Assembly (NCBI GenBank): GCA_037576215.1
Contig: JBANDB010000007.1
Span: 5,363,001-5,427,000, forward strand
Reading direction: 5' to 3'
From: Armillaria gallica
Lineage: Eukaryota > Basidiomycota > Agaricomycetes > Agaricales > Physalacriaceae
Length of the DNA stretch: 64,000 bases
A program made the translations under genes and the position numbers. Numbering within the stretch: the stretch's first letter is position 1; each line of letters begins with the position of its first letter. This document shows, in pieces, positions 35,349 to 46,960 of the stretch. A model generated the notes under the pieces. It ran no database searches and was not told the origin of the DNA. It saw only the letters and a program-made list of their open reading frames with translations.

Positions 35349-36707
35349 CTACAATCTGTGCAATGGAATAGGAGTAGCAAGAATCTTCCACAATGTGTCC
35401 GCTGTTTTGATTGGTGCTTCTTGTATCACCTGTCTTCGATTAATAGCCTGCTCACCACGTGAACGATTGTCAGAGGAACTCACCCAGTGTCCCGCTCCTG
35501 GGACCCTAGTTATAGAAGCGAAGGTCCTTCCTTCACTGGCATCGACAATGGAGTCTTGAATTTCGCGCGAGCTACAAGAAATGTGGGTGAATTGAACGTG
35601 GTTAAGTGAAATCTTCACACACATAAGATCGTTCTTGGCACCATAGATCAGATGTACAGGCACAACACTGCAGAGGGTGTTCAAGTGCCAGAGCGCTGTG
35701 ATCGGAGTTGCGCCATCTTTTGAATACGCAGCATTTTCGTCCGCCCATGTAGCATTCAAGGTAACCCCGTCGGTCTTGTCGGGATAGAAGGCTGTAGGCA
35801 GCGGGCGTAGACCTTGGTTCTGGACAACAGTGAGTGAAGAGAGAGAAATAGATAGCGAGATAATCACCACATAGATATCCAGTACCTCTGGATCCCAAGC
35901 TTTCCAAGGAAAACGCTTGCCGAGCCAAGCTTTGGCGGCCTCACGGCTAGCCCAAATATCGTGACGAGTGACGGTAGCAAAGGTCTTGTACATTGCAGTA
36001 TGATAGGGCTCTGAAGATGGGTGACGAATCGTCGTTTCAACGAGGACAATCGAATCAAACATGACGTTGCTGGGAGGATTGAAAAACGCCAGCGCCAGCA
36101 CGCTGTAAACAGGCCACTACTCAGACAACAATTATGACTCGATATGACAGTCTTTACCAAGCTATAGAGCCTGCGGAATGACCGATAAGGACAAATCTGT
36201 CCTCTCGGCTATAGTCCGGATTGGCATCTCCTAGGAGATCACGGCGAAGGGTCACCAAGGCATCAGCGTAATCGTAGATGGCTGAGGTGAGGGTTCAGTA
36301 GAAAAAGTAAGGGTGGTGGCCGAAGGACTCACACAACACCCTAGGATGTGCTACGAGAACTTTCTCGTTGAGAATAGCCGCTTCACCGTGGTTCTGACAA
36401 TCCACTGCCCAAGCTTCGCGAATAGTATTTTGCGTGTCGAGCTTGAACAGATGGCTTATAGTGGGCTCCCATTGCTCTTTGTCTAGATGATATCGGCATC
36501 TGTCAGATTGAGATCCTAAGGACGAGGCTGTACTGTGTAGTACTCACGAAATCCTGCTCCGTGCGCAAAAATGAGCACGTGTCCCGATCGGGCCTTATGA
36601 ACAGATGAATTAGCTTTGGTGTAGCGCTTCAGAGATGCCCAGAGCGGAACACCGCTCGTATTCGTCTGAAGAGTGAAACTGGTTGCAAAAAGGTTGCTTG
36701 AAGTCAT
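35349..36707 (-). CDS. Alpha/beta hydrolase (Lpx1-like)
   Basis: A predicted serine hydrolase of about 330 residues. Start MTSSNLFATSFTLQTNTSG at 36707; HVLIFAHGAGF gives the oxyanion-hole HG motif, then HKEQWEPTISHLF and WAVDCQNHGEAAILN. The nucleophile elbow is GHSAGS. The acid region is IYGAKNDLI and the catalytic His is in VPGAGHW. Introns of about 50 bp join without a break; a 54 bp intron after GHW leads to VIQEAPIKTADTLWKIL, and the frame ends at 35349. The sequence resembles fungal Lpx1-type lipases/esterases. It has no clear secretion signal. It is convergent with DUF6534 gene A. Substrate unknown; ester or lactone hydrolysis is likely. Confidence 0.88.
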
Positions 36708-36763
36708 TTCCGAAGAGCTGGTAGTAGTAGGCTAATGGAGAGTGCCGATTCTTCTTGGAGGTA

Positions 36764-36770
36764 CTTATAG
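36764..36770 (-). promoter_or_regulatory. TATA-like element of the hydrolase gene
   Basis: On the minus strand CTATAAG lies about 57 bp before the start codon at 36707. Position fits a fungal core promoter with a short 5' UTR; no other support. Confidence 0.4.
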
Positions 36771-37236
36771 GGGAAAAATCTGAGAGTCATCATCACATCC
36801 CCGATGTTCCGATGGATTGGAATGGAACGCCGGTGAATCAAACCTTGGAGAATGCCAGTTGAGGTATTGGAAGAACTTGAAGGGGTCATCAGTATTTGCC
36901 GGTGATCGGCCACCGACCTGCAAACCAATTGACCCGATAAAGCTGGCGAGCGGCGAACCAGATGACTGCATCAACTTGAGGATCTGTGAGTAAAGACGAT
37001 ATCGTCCTGCGTAGATCTCGATTTCTCAGTACCTGAGCCGTGGTCGCTATTAACATCCAGGTTACGGCATCGGTAAAGGGTCAGGAATCACCGCGATGAC
37101 CACACGCTGAGTCACGAAGGTTTGCAGTAATACTATTGGACACTATTGTAAGGCTAGCACGCAGAATTCTGTTATCCGAACCGTCATCAAAAGATAGGGC
37201 GTTCAATTTCTAGACCTGTGCTAATCGATAAGATGA
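36771..37236. other. Intergenic, no gene recognised
   Basis: Upstream region of the hydrolase gene up to the hAT element at 37245. Nothing beyond the TATA-like element was seen. Confidence 0.5.
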
Positions 37237-37244
37237 TTGGTTAC

Positions 37245-37767
37245 TAGTCTGGCCGGGGTCCGGTTCGGTCCAGGTTCGGGCAGATTTTGCCGAACCTCGA
37301 ACCTGGACCTGGGGTTCAGGTGCGGTTCAGGTGTGGACCGGGTTCGAACCTCTAACAGTGGGCGCATGGGCGGGACATTCTGCAGAGGTACGGGATGGTG
37401 TCATAGAAGGCTATTATATTATATCTATATATTACAATGCTTATGTTCTGCTATATACCTGTACAAAGGCTGGATGCGAAGAAATTCGTTTGGATGTCTT
37501 TTTTAAGTATGATGTCATTACTGGCAATATCATCTTATTGTTGATTCATTGAGTCTACAGGTTAAGTGAAAAATTATATGCTATAATACTGGTATAATAC
37601 AATAAAAATAAGCCTAAAATGGCCCTAAAAAGTCAAAAAAGACTACATGAATACCCCCCTACAAGTTTGAGGTTTGGACTGGGTGCACCCTGCCAATCTT
37701 GCCTGAACCTCAAACCTGGATGTACATGGCTGTGCCGAACCTGAACCTGGACCAGGTTCACAGACTA
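37245..37767. mobile_element. hAT-type MITE, second family (523 bp)
   Basis: Ends TAGTCTG...CAGACTA, short 7 bp inverted repeats, flanked by an exact 8 bp target duplication TTGGTTAC (37237-37244 and 37768-37775). Subterminal parts are inverted GGTTCGG / CCAGGTTC-rich blocks (left GGTCCGGTTCGGTCCAGG, right GAACCTGGACCAGGTTC). No transposase. The terminal sequence differs from the TAGGGATG group, so this is a separate family. Confidence 0.88.
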
Positions 37768-38052
37768 TTGGTTACAGGTACAGTTGACTATCTCACACTG
37801 CATACGATTGGGAGACACCCAAACCATATGCATTATGAGGAATATGCATCTTCGCATGCCACATTGTGTGACTTCAAAGTAACATACTGTGATATCCCGA
37901 ACATTCCTGTGCATCCTGTGACCTCACCATTTGTTTCTGGAGCATTCACAGTGCTTTTGTGCGAATACTTATGATTTTAGCATAAAAGTTAGCCAAATTT
38001 AAGGTTCATTATGAATTTGCATACATACCACTTTCTCAAGAGTAAATCTTAC

Positions 38053-38490
38053 TAGTGATGTCTGGGTCAGGCTTAAAGCCTGTGACCTGGCCTGACCCAG
38101 CCTGACCCAACCCTAAAAAACCTGGCCCTGGTGGAGGGCTTTGGCAGACTCAGGGCTTGAGCTCAAGCTATGAAAAGCCCGAGCCCTGGTCGGTTGTGGT
38201 AGTATCCTAATATCAGCTTTATAGATGGTGAGTATGATTCTTTTGTCATGTCAAAGCCTCAATATGACAACTTACAGCAAAAATTAGCATAAGGATGTCA
38301 CATATACCTCATCTCATGCATATAGATGCCAAAAGCCCTGCCAAAAGCCCAAGTCTGACCCAACCCAGGCCTGACCCAGAGGAGGGCTTTGGCAGGCTCA
38401 GGGCTTAGGCTCACACTTTGCCAAAGCCTGACCCTCCAAAGCCTGGCCCAAGCCCAAAAAACCCGGCCTGACCTGACCCAGACATCATTA
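38053..38490. mobile_element. hAT-type MITE, third family (438 bp)
   Basis: Left end TAGTGATGTCTGGGTCAGG and right end (reverse complement) TAATGATGTCTGGGTCAGG match at 18 of 19 positions. The 8 bp flanks AATCTTAC (38045-38052) and AATCTTAT (38491-38498) differ at one base. The interior is built of CCTGACCCAG and AAAGCCTG repeats in both orientations. Lies 75 bp left of the copia element. No transposase. Confidence 0.88.
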
Positions 38491-38565
38491 AATCTTATGT
38501 ATAAAATAGTTCCAGACCACCTAAATTCTGACCTCATAATGTATATCCATTCTGAGATCCTTATG

Positions 38566-38798
38566 TGTTGGAAGGAGTACTCTCTGGAGAGCACTCCTGC
38601 TGATTTGGATGTCTGCATGTGACTCTTACGATACTTATATATCTAGATTCCTTCTCTTGCCTTTCTCCTCAGTCGTTCTCATCATCTGTTCGAGACCTGA
38701 GGAGGTTAGTTGTTATTCTTTCTATTTTGTTCCACCTTTTACTTACTGTATCTTTAGCTCATATACTCATGTGATTGGTACAGGTGTTCATCCTGACA
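38566..38798 (+). repeat. copia 5' LTR
   Basis: Begins TGTTGGAAGGAGTACTC and ends CATCCTGACA. It contains TATATATC near 38636 and a CTCTTGCCTTTCTCC stretch. Matched by the 3' LTR at 46961. A more distant relative is at 56741. Confidence 0.93.
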
Positions 38799-38799
38799 G

Positions 38800-38812
38800 A
38801 TTATGGGTTTAC
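38800..38812 (+). other. copia primer binding site (initiator tRNA-Met half)
   Basis: ATTATGGGTT lies directly after the 5' LTR; the related element at 57005 has GGTTATGGGTT. This resembles the GGTTATGGG block complementary to the anticodon arm of initiator tRNA-Met, which Drosophila copia uses through a cleaved half-tRNA. Based on recall of that system, not on a search. Confidence 0.5.
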
Positions 38813-39585
38813 TTTGACTTTTGACACCTCACCAATCCACGACTCGGACAATTCAACAACTCGCCTTTATTTATTTCTTCATATTGTGTTTTGCCACCAC
38901 AGCAGTATTTTTTCACTCTGACGACCATTCCTGAGCCACTGGCTGATCCAGACGACTTTCCTGTGACTTGCTTTCTACCATTCACGATGCATATACCCAT
39001 GTATTGGACACTGAACAATGTGAACTGGCTGTCAGTCACCCCTGACATCTTTTGGAATCACCAACCTCAACATCAACCTCCTGTTCTGCCTCCTACTAGT
39101 TCCTCTCAATAATTGGTGCACCCTCCTCTCTCCTGGCCTAACAGATTTATGGTGACTCCTGGTGCTCCACTCCCGATTCCTCCGTATTTGCTGCCTGGAC
39201 GTCTGGGCCCTTTTCTACATAATTCTTTTGCATCTTATTATACCCCTTCAGGTTCTTTTCCTTCTCATCCCTCTTATTCTACAAATATATAGTCAAATTT
39301 CCCATCTCTGCCTATGTTTCTGCTCAAATCTCATTTTCATTCCACTCCTCAGCCGGTGGCTTCATACCACGTCCCACAGCTACTGCTGCCTGGGTATTTT
39401 TCTTTTATGCCTCCTCCTGTAGTTAATAATCAAAATCCTCAACAACAACACTAATAAAAGCACTTCCATAATACCAATAATAATAACAACAATCATAATA
39501 ATGTCAATAATACCATACCTTCTACATACAATTTTTATCCTTTTCCTACTTCTTTTTCTTCTCATTTTTCTTCTACTCCTTCAAC

Positions 39586-40440
39586 AATGTCCATTACAGA
39601 GCTGATAAGATGGAGTACTTGGACCTCATGACTCTGTGGTGTTAAATCTGTCACAACTATTCATGGCATCTTACCACATATTCTCGATGACCCACCTGTT
39701 GCATTGGCAAACCCTATGAGACGCACCTTGTACCCTCCTGTTATGGACAAGTGGTTGACACCCCAGGACTGGGAGATTCACATAGCATGGCAGAAACAGG
39801 ATGTGATTATGATGCATATCTTGACCTCATGACTGTCAGAGGATGTTTCAGCTGTTGTTCCTATGGTTGATGACATGGAGGACTCTAATGTTCTCTTCAC
39901 TGCTTGGGATATGTTGACAAGACTTTGAAAGCATTTTGGCTTGGGGGATCACATCCAGGTGAATGCTGCACGATAATCTCTATGAAACTTCATGGTGGAT
40001 ATGCATAACATTCCAAGATATGTTCAGAAGTGGCGGTCTATCATCCTTGCCCTCTGCACTGAATGATATTCGATTGGCTATATTGATGCTGTCTTGAATT
40101 TTGTTCATAACCTACCTGAAGAAGACCATGGGTGGTTTATGGCACTTTGTCAAGAAGTCACCCGAGACTGTGGCCATAATCCTAGCATGATCGACTACAA
40201 CTATCTCATTTCTATTGTAAACCATATTGTCAACCTTGACACCCAATGGCACATGAGCAAGCTCTCCAAATGGTCTTTATGTCCCAAATGCAATGTATGC
40301 AGCTTACAAAGCCATACTACTCAGCAGCATGATCCCTCCAAACAGTACAACCCTGATTCAGCTTCTACAAATCAATCTAATCCCCAACAATTCAACTGTC
40401 CCAATACTCACCCTGTGGATCATCCATCTATTCCATGAGC
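39586..40440 (+). pseudogene. copia gag region (broken)
   Basis: After a low-complexity AT-rich part (39420-39590) the frame shows DPPVALANPMRRTLYPPVMD, KWLTPQDWEIHIAWQKQD and, from 40094, MNFVHNLPEEDHGWFMALCQ and YNYLISIVNHIVNLDTQWH, typical for copia Gag. Stops at several points. A Cys-containing KCNVCSLQSH may be what is left of a zinc knuckle. Confidence 0.65.
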
Positions 40441-40626
40441 CAACTATGCTGATGTGAATGACCCTCCCCCCTCTGATGATAACATTGGTCCAGTAGATCC
40501 AGAAGCTTATGCAGCTGTTAGCATGTTACTGGATTTTGATTGTACTGTCAATACTGTTAACGAGGACATTGTTTTCATTTGCTCAGATGCATCCATCTTA
40601 AGTCCTTCCACTGAAGCTTCTATCTA

Positions 40627-43514
40627 CAGTCAAGGACCGGTCACTGAGACAGTACCGGTCAATGAGACACCCGGCCCGGGTGCTTCCCTCACAGTCAAAT
40701 TGGTCTCGGACTTTGTGTATAAATCATACTATGACATGTCCATATAATAGTAACAAATTTCCGAAGCAGTTGGGAATGAACTATGACTGTAATTTTTTTA
40801 GAGGTAGGTTGCTATGTCACATCACGGATTACCATATTAGGACACATTCAGCAGCGTACTTTTCTTTTCTTCTTTACATGTCGCTTATTGCATTCTACTC
40901 GCATTGGGTGCACTCAGCTTCTATTACCTTCACAAGAACACACTACTACACTGCAAAAATGGTTGGGCACTCCAAGTCAGACACCAAAAAGGCACAAATA
41001 TGCTGGGAAAATCGTGATGCATATATGGACAAAGCTGAAAAAGCATACCGGGAAGAGATGGCACGGCCACTTGGGGAGAAGAGGAAAGGACTGAGGACAA
41101 TATGCAAGGAGTTGGAAAAGGAGTGCTTGATGGAAACTCACCAAGAGATCTCCCTGGACAAAACCACATTATCCTGCCGTGTTCGAGGGATTACCATGAG
41201 TCTATCACAATCCAATGAGGACAAGGGATGGCTTACCGCAGAAGAACGGCATGCTGTGCTTGCCTACATGAAAACGATGGCCTATTGGAGATTCCCACTC
41301 AGTCTTCGATGCATTACGGAGCATGTGAACAAAATTTGTTGGGCACGCTACGGGCCTGACAGTGAATTTCCGGCCAAAGGAGTTGGTCAAAACTGGGTGA
41401 AGCGTTTTGTTGAGAAGCACTCAGACGAAATAAAAGCATTTTGGTCTCACCCTCTAGACCACTCTTGTGCATGCGCTGTGAACCCTTATACAAAAGAGGA
41501 GTTTTTTAAGCTTTTAGAAGCCATGATTGAAGGAGATGGAGGAGATGACATCATACCTCCCGAGTTAATCTATGGGACAGACGAGACAGGGATCCAGCAG
41601 GGGATTGGTGTGAAAGAAAGGGTCTATGGTCCTCAAGGTGCAAAGATTCAGCACCAACAGCGAAGCGGAGACAGAGAGAACATCACCGTAATCACAACGA
41701 TCTGTGCAGATGGTACCTGGGTGGCTCCTGCAGTTATATTCAAGGGCGAGGGTTATCAGACATCATGGAAGCAGAATAACCCCTTGAAAATGTTGTGAGT
41801 AAAAGAATGCAATATTGATATCATACTTACGCAAGGATAGAATTGGATACCAGAAGAAGGGATATACCGATCGTGAAATAGGCGTGGAGTGGATCAAGGA
41901 CTTCAATAGGCAGACAGAAAGCAAGGCAGCCGGCCATCGACGTTTGCTTCTGGTGGATGGTCATAACTCCCATTATACACGGGAGTTTCTAGAATATGCG
42001 CGCGCTCATGCCATTGAAGTCCTCTGCTATCCTTCACACTCCACGCATGCATACCAGGGTCTGGACGTTGTGATTTTCAGTGTGGTCAAACGACGGTGGA
42101 GTGAAGCGCGTGATGAATACGAATGGAGGACACGTCAGAAAGTCACAAAATCGAACTTTCTAGAAATATATAGCATCGTGCACGTAGCCGCACTCACTCC
42201 AGAGAATATCAAAGCCGCATTCAAGAAGACGGGAGTCGTACCTTTCAATCCCAATGTTATCAGCGAGGAGATGATGGCACCTAGTCTGGAGATGTCAATG
42301 GAGAACACAATGCCCACACTGCAGTCTAGTCCAGTGCATCACATGTCAAAGCTGATGACTACCTGCATCAAGAATCAGCATGCAAACCATGATGACAGGA
42401 CAGACGTACCAGAATCCCCAGTAGCTGGACCATCGGGTCGACGTTTTGTCTACTCCCCGAGTCAATCTGGTCATACACATAGTGCCCCGACTCCACAAGA
42501 CATCCTCAATAGCCTCGCAACGTCTTCAGGATCATTTCTTGTATCATCTTCGTCACTCCAATCATCCTCGAGTCCGCCGAAATATGCTACATCTGTCATA
42601 TCCCCAATGAAACAGAAATATAATGATATCCTCAGTCAGCAACCACAAACAGAGCTTGAGGCTAGCTTACAGAGGGCTTTGAGAGAGTCAGACGAACACA
42701 ATACACTCCGGAAAGGGGCCATGATAGGAATGCAAGTGACAGCAGTTCTGCAGAATATCTATGTTAGCCAGTCACAGCTGCAGCTTCAATCAGCAGAGGA
42801 GAAAGGGACCAAGAAGTGAGGAGGCATCATGGGAGATGGCATGCCCAAGATGATGACTGGAGATGACTTCTTCAATGTAGTCACCGCTCATGAAAAAGCA
42901 GCAGAAGAAGCAAAAAAGGAAAAGGTACATCGTGCACTGCTGCGGAACAAGAAGGCAACGGCTATGGTGCAGTGGACACGAGAGGACAAGAGACGTGTGG
43001 AGAGGAACAATAAGAAGCACGAGTGCTTCCACCAGGCTGTGCTGGCATGGCAGAATGCCAAAAAGAATGGGCACTCAACACATAAGAATAAGCCAAAACT
43101 GGCTGATTTTGGGGAGATTGAAAAGCCTTTCCCCAAATATACACAGGCTGAACTCGAGGCACTGTCTACTGATGACGAGGACAGCGAGGAAAGGGAGGAG
43201 GAGGAAGAAATCAGCATTGATGATGGGGAATCCGATTAGATCTGGATTACAAATGATTGCCATATATAGATTTGCCGGTAGATTGCCGGCGTGATGTGAT
43301 GTGTCTCATTGAGTGGTAACCACGCGATAAGGCAATTTCGCACTAATGTTCTCTGGCATGGGGCTTTTGGCCCATATCCCGACCGGAATTTATTCCATTA
43401 TGTTCTTGTCATAGCATACTTTCTATTTCTAACAGCTGATCAGGTCAGGAATCATATTTTCACTCTTCCGAAGACCTTCTAAATTTGAGTGTCTCATTGA
43501 CTGGTCCTTGACTG
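40627..43514 (+). mobile_element. pogo/Tc1-mariner DNA transposon inside copia
   Basis: 25 bp terminal inverted repeats starting CAGTCAAGGACC (40627-40651 against 43490-43514, two mismatches), flanked by TA on both sides (40625-40626 and 43515-43516). This is the Tc1/mariner-pogo target duplication. A second inner copy of the ACCGGTCAATGAGACA-type end occurs at about 40654 and, inverted, at 43301. It carries a transposase gene. Its left flank continues the copia frame, so it inserted after the copia element. Confidence 0.95.
40959..43239 (+). pseudogene. pogo-like DDE transposase, one internal stop
   Basis: Start MVGHSKSDTKKAQICWENRD at 40959. The N-terminal half has a CENP-B-like helix-turn-helix region (GWLTAEERHAVLAYMKTMAY and GVGQNWVKRFVEKHSDEI). 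The DDE core shows the first Asp in YGTDETGIQQG, the second in LLLVDGHNSHYTREF, and a third Asp in YQGLDVVIFSVVKRRW. The frame change at 41795 is solved by a 46 bp GT-AG intron (41795-41840). A single TGA at 42817 then separates a C-terminal part that stays in the same frame (42829-43239): GDGMPKMMTGDDFFN, a Lys/Arg-rich helix and an acidic tail, a layout I know from basidiomycete DDE proteins. The catalytic residues all precede the stop, so a truncated protein might still work. Confidence 0.88.
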
Positions 43515-43535
43515 TAGTTCTATGATAGACTACTT

Positions 43536-44727
43536 GTGAGATCGTTTATTTTGCTATCTCATTTGGTGAAGACCATGTTGGATTCGGGTTGCACTACCTA
43601 TATCTTCAAGGACAAGAAATATATTTGGTCATACCAAGAAGATGAAGCTGTAGACATCAAAACTGTGAACTGCAGTGTCCTTAGCACCAAAGCTCATGGT
43701 GAGATTTGTATCAGAGTTAGATGCACAAATGGCCAATGTGTCATTGTTTGTCTGCTCAATTGCCTCCATGTGCCTGATGTACCCATGAATCTGATTTCTG
43801 TGGGTGCCCTCACTGAGTGCAGGATGTTTCTTCTATTCAGGAATAATTGGACATCAATTAATTTCCCTAAAGATCATCCTACTCTCATCAGTGTTCATTT
43901 TTCCACAACTGTTCTCAGTTGTTTGTCTTTTCTTGACTGAGCTGCTAGAGCCTGACACTTTCTATCATGATTCTCTGTTGGAGTCTTGCGCTGCTGTGAT
44001 GCCTGAACTTTTTTGTTGGTCTAAACTCAATTGGCACACTTGGCATTGTCATTTAGGTCACCTTGGTCAGGACCTAACAATAGAAATGCTTAATGGAGAC
44101 TGTGCAACTGGCATCATCACACATGGTCCCAAAACAAAACTTGTCTGCCCCTTCTGCTTAGTAGGAAAGCATGTGCAGAAACCTTTTGATCACAATGGCC
44201 ATTGTGCTGAATTCATGAACGAGCTCATACACATAGATACTTGTGGACCATTTCCTATGGCTTCTCCTCAGAGTTTTCATTACTTCTTTGCTATGCTGGA
44301 AGACAAGACTACTGCCATTGAGGTGAAAATGATGAAATGTAAAAACGAGGCTTTCAGGCATTTCGAGACCACAGTGGCGAAGTGGGAATGAATCTCTGGT
44401 AGGCCTGTTATGTTCATGAGGTCTGACAATGCTTCAGAATTTGACAAGAGTGATATGGGTGAGTTTCTTCACAAGAAGAGTATTCACCATCAACTGTGTG
44501 TGCCATACGCTCATCAGCAGAATGGCAAGATCGAGCGATGTATTTGTATGATCAAGGAATGTGCTTTCACTCTACTCACACACTCGGGCTTGCCAGCTTC
44601 TTTTCTCACTGATGCTATTTTGACCGTCGCTTATCTGTATATGTGTCTTCTGAATTCTTCAATCCCCAAAGGTACAACTCCTTTTGAACAGCTCTACTCA
44701 AAGAAGCCAGACCTTTCACACCTTTAA
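43536..44727 (+). pseudogene. copia protease and integrase (broken)
   Basis: Protease active site LDSGCTTYI lies at about 43578. Integrase zinc finger: HTWHCHLGHLG and CPFCLVGKH. Catalytic core: HIDTCGPFPM with the first Asp, FMRSDNASEF with the second, and QQNGKIERCI with the Glu. A frame change near 43860-43940 and a TGA at 44389 break the frame. Confidence 0.92.
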
Positions 44728-46068
44728 GTATGGGGATGTCATTGTTGGGTTCACATTCCATGAGAAAAGTGTACAAAAGGTGGGCCTAAAATGTTTGAGG
44801 CTATTTTCATTTGATACAAAGATGAGTGTATCAGTTGGTGGGTTCAAGATCTCAAGGGGAAATATCATTTTTCCTGTGATGTTAAGTTTGATGAAGATAT
44901 GCCAGGCAAGCTTAGCTCTAAATGAAGAATGTTGGATCCTCCTTCAGATATATCTTCAGATTTCCCTTCTCTTGTTCCTTCCCCTCCCAACAATTCACTT
45001 TCTAGTTCTTCCCCTCCCAACCCATGTCCTAACAGGATCAAAAATCACACAGAAAAAGGTACTAAGTGGCAGGCTCAGCTTTTACAGGCTCAGGAACATG
45101 CAAAGCTACATAGGCAAACACCTGCTGTGAGGTCTGCAGTGGATGCTACTGTGTTAATGGTGGCTCATGCAGTGATACCTGCCAATGAATATATATCTCT
45201 GGATTCTCTGGATTCTTTGGTGACTACTTCTTACTCTACCATGTTTCTGACTCAGGCTTTCCCATATCGTTCTGTGGCTCTGCATGTTTGGGACCTTTCC
45301 AAACCACCAGTGACATACCAGGAAGCGATGTCCAGGCCTGATAAAGATGCATGGTGTCTTGCCATGGATACCGAAAAGAATGCCATGGAGGATCTCAGCA
45401 TGTTTGATCCTGCAACTGTCCTTGCTCTTCTCAAGGGCAAAATTGTGATTGGTTTGCACTGGGTTTTCATATGAAAAGATGTCAAAGACATGAAGATCAC
45501 CAAGGCTAGAATCATCACACAGGGCTATCTCCAAAGACCTGACAACTATGGGAATATGTACATGCCTGTTGCAAAAATAACGAGTATTCATATTGTTCTG
45601 GCTTACACTGCACATGAAGATTTAGAGTTCTATACCTTCGATGTTCGGACTGCTTTCTTGAATGCCCCCCTCCATCAGGAAGTATATGCAAAACAAATAC
45701 CTGGATATCCTCTCAAAAATCCAAAAGCTTCCTAACACTTGCTTAAGGCTATATATGGTTTGAAGCAGTCCCTGCATGAATGGTTCCAGGAGTTTTCATC
45801 TGTGCTTATTGTGCTTGGATTGTCCTCCTGTCCTGTTGACAAGGTGGTCTTCTCTGGGTGCTGGTCCAAAGCTAATCCTCACCCCACTTTGCCAATGCCT
45901 GCAGATGGCTTGGACATCTACATCATCATTCCTATTCATGTCGATGATGGTCTCACCGCTACCAACTCAAAGGAACTCTATGTATGGTTGATTGATTCCT
46001 TGAACAGACGTTTCTCTATAAAAGACCTTGGAGCGGCTTCAATGTTCCTTGGCATTCATATTGAATAG
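44728..46068 (+). pseudogene. copia reverse transcriptase (broken)
   Basis: After a Pro/Ser-rich linker (FPSLVPSPPNNSLSSSSPP) the RT starts with YQEAMSRPDKDAW; a TGA at 45472 follows VFI. Then KARIITQGYLQRPD, FDVRTAFLNAPLHQEVY, a stop at 45733, LLKAIYGLKQSLHEWF and the catalytic IHVDDGLTA, where the double Asp is kept. LGAASMFLGIHIE ends at another stop (46066). Confidence 0.92.
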
Positions 46069-46110
46069 GATCATCCTGCTTGCAAATTATGGCTCTCCCA
46101 AAAACACTTT

Positions 46111-46941
46111 GTGATGGACCTACTCACAACTCACAACATGCTGCAATACACAAAATCTTTGGTTCCCCTCCATTCAAAGCTTGACAAGCTCATGCCTGTT
46201 GCAGACAATGCACTGTCTGATGTGGCTGACAGGGAAAATCAGTTGTTGTTTCAAAGTTTGACAGGTTCCTTCATCTATCTCACAGTCACTACAAGACCAG
46301 ACTTTGCATTCACTGCAATGGCTTTGGGCCGATTCAATTCCTGTCCTAACCATGCCTTGCTCAGTGCTGCAAAGGGAGTTCTGTGCTACCTGAACACGAC
46401 AGCTGGATGGGCTCTTAAGTATGGGGGTGCATACTTGCAAGAGAAAGTTGGACCTGATGTGGTTTTGTGTTTCAATCTAGCATTGGTTGATGCTGATTGG
46501 GCATCAGATGAATGCGACCAAAAGAGTATTTTGGGTTATGGTGTTTTCCTGTATGGAGATTTGGTTGCTTGGTTGAGTATGAAGCAAAAATCAGTCTCCC
46601 TTTTGTCAACAGAATTGGAGTATATGGGATTGACTCACGTTCTCAAGGAGCTTCTGTGGATGTGGATGTTCTTGAGATTGCAGGAGCTCCCTATCCCTCA
46701 ACCTTTCCCTATTGGTTTGGACAACCAGGCTTCACTTGAAGTGGCATCCTCTTATAGCTTGACAAGTCACATGAAGCACATCAATACTCACTACCATTTC
46801 ATCCAAGAACATCTACACGCAGATAATTTTATCACTCATTGGGTTCCAACACTTGACATGACCACAGATGTTCTGACAAAACCCCTCACTGCACCTCTCC
46901 ATGCCAAACACTTGCTTTTTCTTGGCCTTGTTGCAAGATAG
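46111..46941 (+). pseudogene. copia RNase H and C-terminus
   Basis: The longest intact block (276 residues): LTGSFIYLTVTTRPDFAF, ALVDADWASDECDQKSILGY with the first RNase H Asp, SLLSTELEYMGLTHVLKE with the Glu, LDNQASLEVA with the next Asp, and KHINTHYHFIQEHL. It ends before the polypurine tract, as is normal for copia. Confidence 0.92.
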
Positions 46942-46950
46942 TGACATCCG

Positions 46951-46960
46951 AATGGGGGTG
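46951..46960 (+). other. copia polypurine tract
   Basis: AATGGGGGTG lies directly before the 3' LTR, the normal site for plus-strand priming. Confidence 0.7.

Noticed and set aside
37320..37355. GGGTTCGAACC resembling a tRNA B box
   Set aside because: It lies in the word repeats of a hAT-type MITE; no A box, anticodon arm or acceptor stem could be formed.
39380..39565. Ile/Arg-rich frame on the minus strand
   Set aside because: Produced by the low-complexity AAT/AAC stretch in the copia gag region.
40662..40958. N-terminal extension of the transposase frame
   Set aside because: Runs into the element's terminal repeat region and lacks domain similarity; the Met at 40959 is the better start.
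42888..43217. Ser-rich frame on the minus strand
   Set aside because: Antisense shadow of the acidic/basic transposase C-terminus.
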